From Budorcas taxicolor (taxonomy: Eukaryota > Chordata > Mammalia > Artiodactyla > Bovidae), in the NCBI RefSeq assembly GCF_023091745.1, contig NC_068915.1, positions 57,486,001 to 57,550,000 on the forward strand: 64,000 nucleotides of DNA, in the 5' to 3' direction. The translations under genes were made by a program, and so were the position numbers. The notes below the pieces were generated by a model. That model made no database searches and had not been told where the DNA came from. It saw only the letters and a program-made list of their open reading frames with translations. This document shows, in pieces, positions 56,041 through 64,000 of the stretch (positions within the stretch are counted from its first letter, which is position 1; each line of letters opens with the position of its first letter).

Positions 56041-57065
56041 TCAGTGGAGTACTAACCGGCTGGAAGCCTATCTATGTTGTGAATCTGAAAACTCTAGGTG
56101 CTGGTGGAGCATAAAATTTTCATAGCCAAGCTGATTCCTCCACTACCCACTGGGGATGTTTAAGGGTAAATGTTTCCAGCTGTCCCAAACAGGAAATGTT
56201 TACACATATTTACAGAACTTCTCTATCAGCATTGAGCAAGATCTTGCTGTTTTTGAAGAACAGCCAAGTGAATACTTGTAACCTAGGATTCATAAGAAAT
56301 ACAAAGAAAGCTGGTTGAAGGTGCTCTAGAAATAGTGCTATGAAGCCATCGCAAGTTGTTCTCGAATGTACAGGATGGACTAAATCATTCAGTGAAGACT
56401 GCTGCCTACAAGGGTATGTGCAGGGTGCTTAGGTATCTCCCACTGGATTCTAATAGCAACAGGGAGAGAAATAACATTTCAGTAGAAAGTTCTAGCAGTT
56501 ACCACCTTGGGCTAGAAGTCACATTTATTTAGTCATGGTAGGACACCCTGACATTATGTGACTCCTGATGAGAGGCAATTGATGTTCACGGGGTCACCTA
56601 TGCAGTATTTATGCCAAAGATGGGTGACCTGAATCTTGTCAAACCTCTGGATCTACCTTCCAGCCACACAAAATACTTGGGGAAAAGTGGCGAGATGAAT
56701 GGCACCAGGAGAAAGCAAGCAGATGAATCCAGACTGTAGAACCTTCTACAGGACCACTGCCTGTTCTCTTCAGAGGGACAATATTTTTTTTTGCTTGTTC
56801 ATTTGTTTTTAAAGTGCACAATACTTTTAGCATAAAGGAAAATAAAGAGATTTAGCAACAAAATGCAATGCATTGATTAGATCCTGATTTGGAGTGAGTG
56901 GAAGAAAACAACAAACTTGAGTAAGGATGAATAAAATGAAATTAGGGAATATTATCTCAAGTGTGATGTTATGTTGGAGAATGTCCTAATTCTTACCTCA
57001 GTTATTTAGGGGCAAAGTGTCTCAATGCCTGAAAATTATTTTCGGAAGCTTCAGCAAAATTCTAG
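56041..57065. other. intergenic DNA without recognised features
   Basis: One kilobase with no gene, RNA or repeat family that I can support. Confidence 0.4.
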
Positions 57066-57110
57066 ATACACACACACACACACATACACAAACATACACC
57101 CATACAAACA
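57066..57110 (+). repeat. (CA)n simple repeat, interrupted
   Basis: About nine uninterrupted CA units, then degenerate cacata/caaaca units. Confidence 0.85.
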
Positions 57111-57969
57111 AAAGGTTAACAGTTGTTGAATAAAGGTGTTGTACTCTTCTTTCAACTTTTTAGAATGTTTTAAATGATTTTCATAACATGCGAGGAAATA
57201 TCTCCTTTCCTAATCTCTCCATACCAGAAAATGCTTCATCCAGATTTGGTTGCTAGGAGTGTTAGGGGTGGATGTCACTCCTATAACTTTTTCTCAGTCT
57301 CTTCTGTTAGACTCCTGAAGTGTTCACCCAAGTGCAGCCCATATCAATGAATTGTCACTTTCTCAACCTGGACCTTCTGTTTCTGGAATGAGATAGACTT
57401 TCTCAGGCTCAGCTGAGGAGCTGGGTCACCTTCCGGACACCAACTAGAGTCAGCAGAGTCCCTAATGCAAACACCTTGCCTCTGTTGGATACATACTTAA
57501 AAGAAAAAAAAAAAAAAAGGTATCAACATACTGCGATGTGATTGTTTTCAAAACAGCACACTATAATTTATGTGCTCAGACGTCCTCTTCAAAAGCATAC
57601 CTTGCACAAACCAGTCTAGAAGTCTTCCTTCTAGGATCACCTTCAGGGCCCATGTTACATGCCCCTGAATGGCCACATACCTGTGTCCCTCGAGGTGAAT
57701 TTGATTTGTGTGAACAGCTAAATAGCATTGAGGGTCACAAGTAGTAAACAAAGTAATTTAGCAAGCACAGGCATACCCTTATGGCCAAACATGAAGTGTT
57801 ATTACACACTGTGATATTTATTTTCTGATATAAACTGGCTCTAATAATAATTCTTTTCAAAGGCAGTTCAAAAATGTTTAAGGTGATGTTAACATCACTT
57901 GAAAAACATTACAAGCTAAGTTCTTTGGATAATCCAGTGCTTCCTTGAATGTTTAAATTTATTCTTGAC
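57111..57969. other. intergenic DNA, one A-run
   Basis: An A-run lies at about 57505-57518. Short overlapping ORFs at 57538-57751 are unrecognised. Confidence 0.4.
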
Positions 57970-58135
57970 TCTGAAATCACAGGCCAAGAAACATTTTCAT
58001 ACCTCTGTTTTCCCCATCTGTAAAACAGGAGTAACTATGCCTCCTCAGGCCTCAATGAGTTGATACATGCAAAATACTTAGAACAGTGTCTGGTATGTAG
58101 TAGACCTTACTAAATATTATCTACTACAAGTATTA
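57970..58135 (+). repeat. MIR SINE
   Basis: 'cccatctgtaaaacaggagt', 'tgagttgatacatgcaaaat' and 'gaacagtgtctggtatgtag' are in sense MIR order. Confidence 0.8.
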
Positions 58136-58904
58136 TTACTGCTACATAACAAACATTCAATCATACTACTTTCCAGTTATGTTTAGGAATAGAACCTTTA
58201 GTAAGATGGTCCTTTCATTATAAACGAAATAAACCCAATTCTAAATAGCTTCAGTTAAAAATAAATAAATAAATAATAGGATTATCTATTTACAAAGTTC
58301 AAGTGCCATGGTATAGCTTCGGGTATGGCTTGATCTAGGATTAAAACAATGATGTTAAGGCTCTGTTACTTCTTTCTCCACCTCTTGGCTCTGCTTATTT
58401 TTTGGTGATGGGCTGTGGCAGCCTCCCTCCAGGAAGCAGACAAGTTGCTTATTGGTAGCTAGGCAACAACCCAACCATTTAGGCACTGTTGCTCTCAATG
58501 CAAGATAAAGGGACCCTCTTTACTCCAGCAGCTATAGTCATCATTCAAAGGTAACTCCAAGTAGCCATACTTGATCCTTGCCCACCTTTGTGCAAATTTC
58601 TGCTTTTAGATGGAGCACAAAGATATGCTGGTGTGGGTCCTAAAGTCACCCCTTGTTACTCCAGAACCCCATGCAATGGGGCAAGGTAGTTACCAAAGGA
58701 AGTCCTTGGGAAAAAATTCAAGTCTGCTGTCTTGGAAATGAACAACTGACATCAGATGGTTCTATCTCCATTTATTTATCACCTGATAGTTATTTTTTGA
58801 TGACCATTTACTACATGGCAGGAATTACACTGGGGCTATATGTGAAAGTAAAATGAAATCATATGTAAATATGTTTAAATGGTTGATATGTACCAGATTC
58901 TAAG
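58136..58904. other. intergenic DNA without recognised features
   Basis: A (TAAA)n run is at 58259-58276. No supported gene. Confidence 0.4.
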
Positions 58905-58943
58905 GTTTTGTATTTCAAATGGATTAACTTATTTAATCTTCCT

Positions 58944-60488
58944 ATGATGGTGTGATCACTAATTTAGAGCCAGACATCTTGGAATGTGAAGTCAAGTGGG
59001 CCTTGGAAAGCATCACTACGAACAAAGCTAGTGGAGGTGATGGAATTCCAGTTGAGCTGTTTCAAATCCTGAAAGATGATGCTGTGAAAGTGCTGCACTC
59101 AATATGCCAGCAAATTTGGAAAACTCAGCATTGGCCACAGGACTGGAAAACGTCAGTTTTCATTCCAATTCCAAAGAAAGGCAATGCCAAAGAATGCTCA
59201 AACTACCACACAACTGCACTCATCTCACATGCTAGTAAAGTAATGCTCAAAATTCTCCAAGCCAGGCTTCAGCAATATGTGAACCGTGGACTTCCTGACG
59301 TTCAAGCTGGTTTTTGAAAAGGCAGAGGAACCAGAGATCAAATTGCCAACACCTGCTGGATCATGGAAAAAGCAAGAGAGTTCCAGAAAAGCATCTATTT
59401 CTGCTTTTTTGGCTATGCCAAAGCCTTTGACTGTGTGGATCACAATCAACTGTGGAAAATTCTGAAAGAGATGGGAATACCAGACCACCTGACCTGCCTC
59501 TTGAGAAATCTGTATGCAGGTCAGGAAGCAGCAGTTAGAACTGGACATGGAACAACAGACTGGTTCCAAATAGGAAAAGGAGTACGTCAAGGCTGTATAT
59601 TGTCACCCTGTTTATTTAACTTATATGCAGAGTACATCATGAGAAATGCTGGACTGGAAGAAACACAAGCTGGCATCAAGATTGCCGGGAGAAATATCAA
59701 TAACCTCAGATATGCAGATGACACCACCCTTATGGCAGAAAGTGAAGAGGAACTAAAAAGCCTCTTGATGAAAGTGAAAGAGGAGAGTGAAAAAGTTGGC
59801 TTAAAACTCAACATTCAGAAAACGAAGATCATGGCATCCAGTCCCATCCCTCCATGGAAAATAGATGGGGAAACAGTGGAAACAGTGACACACTTTATTT
59901 TCTTGGGCTCCAAAATCACTGCAAATGGTGATTGCAGCCATGAAATTAAAAGACGCTTACTCTTTTGAAGAAAAGTTATGACCAACCTAGATAGCATATT
60001 CAAAAGCAGAGACATTACTTTGCCGACTAAGGTCCGTCTAGTCAAAGCTATGTTTTTTCCTGTGATCATGTATGGATGTGAGGGTTGGACTGTGAAGAAG
60101 GCTGAGTGCCAAAGAATTATGCTTTTGAACTGTGGTGTTGAAGAAGACTCTTGAGAGTGCCTTGGGCTGCAAAGAGATCCAACCAGTCCATTCTGAAGGA
60201 GATCAGCCCTGGGATTTCTTTGGAAGGAGTGAAGCTAAAGCTGAAATTCCAGTACTTTGGCCACCTCATGCGAAGAGTTGACTCATTGGAAAAGACTCTG
60301 ATGTTGGGAGGGATTGGGGGCAGGAGGAGAAGGGGACGACAGAGGATGAGATGGCTGGATGGCATGACTGACTCGATGGACGTGAGTCTGAGTGAACTCC
60401 GGGAGTTGGTGATGGACAGGGAGGCCTGGTGTGCTGCGATTCATGTGGTCTCAAAGAGTCAGACACGACTAAGCAACTGAACTGAATA
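58944..60488 (+). mobile_element. BovB LINE, sense, 1.55 kb
   Basis: It starts 'atggtgtgatcactaattta' within ORF2 and ends 'agcaactgaactgaat'. Flanks cctatga (58939-58946 region) and cccatga (60493-60499 region) suggest the target duplication. Confidence 0.95.
58952..60480 (+). pseudogene. BovB ORF2 remnant with one early nonsense codon
   Basis: The frame runs from 58952 ('EPDILECEVKWALES') to 59968. It is broken only by TGA at 59315-59317 where sister copies keep an arginine codon CGA, a CpG decay change. It includes 'FDCVDHN' and catalytic YADD ('LRYADDTTLM'). A base change and frameshift near 59968 end it, and the C-terminal domain continues in another frame at 60151-60480. Confidence 0.9.
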
Positions 60489-60571
60489 ACCCCATGAGGT
60501 AGAAGCACTATTATTATTCCCAGCTGAGAAAACAGAGGCCCAGAGGAATTAGTAATCTTCCAAAAGCTATA

Positions 60572-60692
60572 TGTGTGTGTGTGTGTGTGCTTAGTTGCTC
60601 AGTCATGTCTGACTCTTTGCAACCCCATGAGCTATAGTCTACCAGACTCCTCTGTCCATGGGGATTCTCCAGGCAAGAATACTGGAGTGGGT
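60572..60692 (-). mobile_element. BovA monomer SINE, antisense, (GT)n tail
   Basis: (GT)n at 60573-60590, then the body to 'actggagtggg'. Target duplication: ttccaaaagctata at 60558-60571 and tttcaaaaggtata at 60693-60706. Confidence 0.9.
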
Positions 60693-60780
60693 TTTCAAAA
60701 GGTATACCCGTTGGTAAAATAGGGTTAGACTTCGGACCCAAGGCAACCTGACCACAGAGCCCTTGCTTTACAAGTTGCGT

Positions 60781-61215
60781 CCATTTGATTCTCATAAAAG
60801 TCCTATGAGACAATGCCTATTTAATACCATTATAGGGGCTTCCCTGACGATTCAGAGGTAAAGAATCCACCTGCCAATACAGGAAACATGAGTTCAATCT
60901 CCAGTACATATCAAGGAGCAGCTAAGCTACAGCTACTGAAACTGTGCTGTAGAGCCTGGGAGACCCAGGTACTGAGCCCACATGCTGAGACTGCTGAAGC
61001 TCATACACGCTATAGTCTGTGCTCCACGAGAGAAGCCTGCACATGCAGCCAGGGAGTAACTCCCACTCGCCACAACTAGAGAAAAACCCGTGCAGCAAGG
61101 AAGACCTGGAATAGCCAAAAATAAGTAAATAAATAAATAAAATTATGGGTTTTTTTAAAACCACTATATTACAGGTGAGCAAACAAGTCTGAAGAAAGCC
61201 ACCCAGTGCCTCCAG
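60781..61215 (-). repeat. second MIR, antisense, split by a CHR SINE
   Basis: Left 'attctcataaaagtcctatg' and right 'attacaggtgagcaaacaag' are joined antisense MIR text. It follows directly on the MIR ending near 60780. Confidence 0.55.
60835..61156 (+). mobile_element. CHR-type SINE, full length
   Basis: Head 'ggggcttccctgacgattca', CHR body, (AAATA)n end at 61115-61142. Target duplication: aataccattata at 60823-60834 and aaaaccactata at 61157-61168. Confidence 0.9.
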
Positions 61216-62343
61216 AGCCTTTCTCTCCAATGCAAACAACTTGTTTATACTTGCTTGCTTTCCATGCATAAACATGTTTTCCTTTGTTTTTAAACATATC
61301 TCAAAAACAACATATGCAATGACAAATTTCATGAAGATGTTTTTATGACATCTCTTAAGCTCAACATGTTTACAGTTTGTCAAACTAGAGTGTAAACACT
61401 CTGTCAAAACAGGTTCCCTTGTGCGGAGAAGAGGAGTGAGGCAGCCCCTGAATCCTTGTACAAACCACACACATCACAAGACAGTGTCCACGGGATATAG
61501 GAGCAACAGATGGCCCAGGAGCCATATGTAGGCGAGCCATCCCGCCCTCCCGGGCTGCCCCGACTGGAACTGCAAAGCGCAGACGCTTCTTTCTTTCTGA
61601 AGCCACTGAGTTTTTGGATTCCTTTGTTCTATCTGGCTACACTTTATCCCAGCACATACACTGAGTGAGACAAAGGAGACAATCAACATTTACCGAATAA
61701 GTGAATGAAAGCGTAAGTAAAGTGCAATTGAACACACATTTCCTCATACTTCTAGAACAATGGAACATCCTATATTGTTTTGTCTTATCTGTTTCTGGGA
61801 CAGTGTGTTTCCAAAGACAGCTCCAACCTGAAGAAGGTCACAGAGTCACACAAAGCCGGGACGGGAATGCCAGTTACCGAGGGAGAGACAGCTCCATCTC
61901 TGCCTCGTGCAGCTGCTGGTGGCCACTGAGAAACTAGGGCAGGACCTCTGGCCTCCAGGTGCCCTGGGAAATCAATACGACCGCATCGCCTCCTCCCCCC
62001 AGCACAAATGCTCCTGGGTCAGAGATCTCTGAGTGGAAATTAAAGAACAGATGGCAAAATAAAGCATTTTTACAAATGTGGAGTCTGTGCTTTGTCTGTA
62101 GGTACATACACTTTCTTGCACGCTGCCCACATGTACCTCACTTATTATGGATAATGAGTTCATGTTGCCAGCCCCGTTTGCAGCAAATAACCAACAATTA
62201 CAAATATTGATGTTCTCTTCACTGCCACCTCCTACCATGTGAATGTTTATCGTCAACGTTAAACCACAGAAAAGAAACTTTTGCAGGGAGCTGGCCTGAT
62301 TTGGTAGGTCAGCTTAACACTGATTATTGATATGAAGGAGGAG
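61216..62343. other. intergenic DNA, possible old LTR part
   Basis: At 61560-61640 'tgaagccactgagtttttgg' hints at an MLT1-type LTR end. The rest is unassigned. Confidence 0.35.
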
Positions 62344-62480
62344 GTACTTCCCTGGTGGTCCAGGGGTAAAGACTTGTGCTTCCACTGCAGGGAGCGGGAG
62401 TTTGACACCTGGCCAGGGAACTAAGACCCTGCATTCCATGTGCCATGATCAATACACAAATAAAATTAAAGTTTTTTAAA
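62344..62480 (+). mobile_element. short CHR-type SINE, sense
   Basis: Head 'acttccctggtggtccaggg', 'ccagggaactaagaccctgc', then an A/T-rich tail. Confidence 0.85.
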
Positions 62481-62535
62481 AAGATGAAGGGGTAAAGTGA
62501 GCAGGCACGATTTATTGCGAATATGATATACTAAT

Positions 62536-62693
62536 CCATCAAGAGGATCCCCTGGAGAAGGGAATAGCAGCCCACTCCAGTATTCTTGCCTGAAGAATCC
62601 CCTGGACAGAGAAGCCTGGCAGGCTACAGTCCACGGGGTCACAAAGAGTCGGACATGGCTGAGCGACCAACACATACACATACGCGTGCACAT
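62536..62693 (+). mobile_element. BovA monomer SINE, sense
   Basis: Body from 'ggatcccctggagaagggaa' to 'gctgagcgaccaacac'. Target duplication: gatatactaat at 62525-62535 and gatatattaat at 62694-62704. Confidence 0.9.
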
Positions 62694-62704
62694 GATATAT
62701 TAAT

Positions 62705-63295
62705 ACCAATAGGAACTGTTTACAGGCTCTAGATTCCTTAGAACCCAGACTAAGTCTAAATATTATCCTAGGTTCAGAGATCATGTAAATGGTCTCTATT
62801 TCCTATGCATAACAAAATGACTGGCTAGGGACTAGCTGAACTAGAGAAAGCACAAGCTATCTTACTAGAAACAAAGTCTGAGGGCAGAGACTACTCATCC
62901 ATTCCAAACTGTACTATAGTTTGTAACAAGTCTAAATTATAAACTTCTATATCCTTTAAGGCACTGCAATGTTAGCTTTCTTTGTTTCAACAGTTAGCTT
63001 TTATCTTAACAAATAATCCCAGCAAGATAGATGACGTTCTTAAATACGCCTGCATGCAAGTTTAGCTCCCAGGCAAGTTCACTGCTGTCATCAGGGAGTC
63101 AAGAAGAGTGGAAGGAGCAGAGAGATACTTCTAGAATGGTAGTGGAAGAGGAGGCCTGCAACTGGAAGGAGAAGGGGTTGAGGGGAGGGGACTCTGCTTC
63201 CTGCCAGTAACTGGGCTTGCAGCTCTGGAGGTCATAATGCTGACAGCCCTACGGTGCTTACTTTGACCAGAAACAATTCTAACTTATATGTGTGT
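62705..63295. other. intergenic DNA without recognised features
   Basis: No gene or family recognised. A purine-rich stretch lies at 63100-63190. Confidence 0.4.
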
Positions 63296-63299
63296 TAAG

Positions 63300-63445
63300 T
63301 CATTGCATCCTCATGAGAATCTTTGAAATAAGTATAGTTAGTCTCTTCAATTTATACTGAAACAAGTCACAGAGAGGTTAAGTCAGTTGCCTAAGGTCAC
63401 ACAGCAGTAGAGTTATGACCCAATCCTAGAAACTTGGCTCTTACT
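63300..63445 (-). repeat. MIR SINE, antisense
   Basis: 'cacagagaggttaagtcagt' and 'gcctaaggtcacacagcagt' are the antisense MIR core. Well preserved. Confidence 0.8.
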
Positions 63446-63738
63446 GGGCTATACTGTCAAGGTCCAGGGGGGCAGATGGAGATTAAAATGCAATCTGTGT
63501 CTGCTTTGGCAGGATACTCTGCATAACAGGGGAAAGGGGACCTTTTTCTACTAACAATTGGCTCCAAGAAACTTTTGATCTCCAAGGTTGCATCTGTCCA
63601 GAAAGGTCGCTTCTTTCTATTCTCATTTAAGAGAGGTGTAGCCTGGAAGCACCGCCTCTCACTAGAACAGGCTGACTTAGTGTGGCCGCAGGTACTGTGG
63701 CATCTGCTGCTATGCGTGCTGGTAAAGCTACAACCGTG

Positions 63739-63853
63739 ATGACTTACTCCCACTCTTACGGCTTTCGGGTTCTCCAGTCATCCACTTCCATTCATATGAC
63801 TTACTCCCACTCTTAACGGCTTTTGGGTTCTCCAGTCATCCACTTCCGTTCAT
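63739..63853 (+). repeat. 57-bp tandem duplication, two copies
   Basis: Unit 1 63739-63795 and unit 2 63796-63853 both run from atgacttactcccactctta to a cacttccRttcat end. They differ at about three or four positions including one inserted A. A third start (gtgacc) follows. Confidence 0.95.
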
Positions 63854-64000
63854 GTGACCAGCCCAGCAGACATGAACTACAATGAGGAGGAGCTTAGAGC
63901 CCTGGGCTGGCCGCCCGCCAGATCTCTGCATAAAAAAACACAGAACTTTGTGCTGCCTGCCCTGCTGGGTGTAGCAGGAACAGGGCAACCTTTTGGGGAC

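Larger units (their letters stand above)
58905..60780 (-). repeat. MIR SINE, antisense, split by BovB and Bov-tA
   Basis: Pieces: 58905-58943 ('ggattaacttatttaatctt'), 60491-60571 ('ccccatgaggtagaagcact', 'gagaaaacagaggcccagag') and about 60693-60780. Joined they give the antisense MIR in order. Confidence 0.7.

Noticed and set aside
60922..61470. 182-codon minus-strand ORF
   Set aside because: Its C-terminal half is antisense CHR SINE and MIR; the rest has no resemblance to a protein.
63739..64000. first exon of the neighbour gene PGM2 at the right edge
   Set aside because: No CpG island, no recognisable PGM2 N-terminus and no donor in a coding frame. In the human map PGM2 starts much farther away.

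Overview
This window is nuclear DNA of a ruminant (cattle, buffalo, sheep, goat or a close relative). The diagnostic signs are many Bov-tA and Bov-A2 SINEs, CHR-type SINEs and seven large or small BovB LINE copies, a combination typical of ruminants, together with ruminant-type L1 tails. I cannot separate the species from sequence alone. Nothing bacterial, phage-like or CRISPR-like is present, and almost all short ORFs are shadows of repeats.

The only host protein-coding sequence I can support is the first coding exon of RELL1, on the minus strand at 2151-2064 inside a CpG island (about 1640-2660). It encodes a 29-residue start with a signal peptide and ends in a strong splice donor. Bases 1-2063 are therefore the 5' part of RELL1 intron 1. 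Bases above about 2500 are promoter and then upstream intergenic DNA. In the human map RELL1 is followed upstream by a large gap before PGM2, which agrees with the lack of further exons here.

From 2.7 to 64 kb the window is intergenic. Old mammalian repeats (MIR, L2, L1M, MaLR-like LTRs, Tigger- and hAT-like DNA transposons) form the base layer and younger ruminant repeats are inserted into them. Many insertions can be dated relative to each other because target-site duplications are still visible. Clear nests are: a MER5A split by a Bov-tA and a BovB (6.25-8.02 kb); an old antisense L1 split by an LTR and two SINEs (23.7-26.6 kb); an L2 split by two SINEs in a row (33.5-34.6 kb); and a MIR split by a BovB and a SINE (58.9-60.8 kb).

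BovB remains lie at 4.6, 6.7-8.0, 16.5-16.9, 38.4-39.4, 43.5-44.9, 45.7-46.9, 52.1-54.4 and 58.9-60.5 kb (eight loci counting the 4.6 kb scrap). All are 5'-truncated and broken, but those at 52-54 kb and 59-60 kb keep long open reverse transcriptase stretches. One copy (43.5-44.9 kb) has the head inverted, as expected from twin priming.

I did not find a new biological system. The observations most worth a second look are structural: a local duplication of about 175 bp (16.96 and 18.15 kb), a 54-bp duplication flanking a BovB, the inverted BovB, a 57-bp tandem duplication at 63.74 kb, a compact hairpin at 12.05 kb, and repeat-poor blocks near 11.5-12.1 and 46.9-48.2 kb that could be cis-regulatory DNA for RELL1 or its neighbours.
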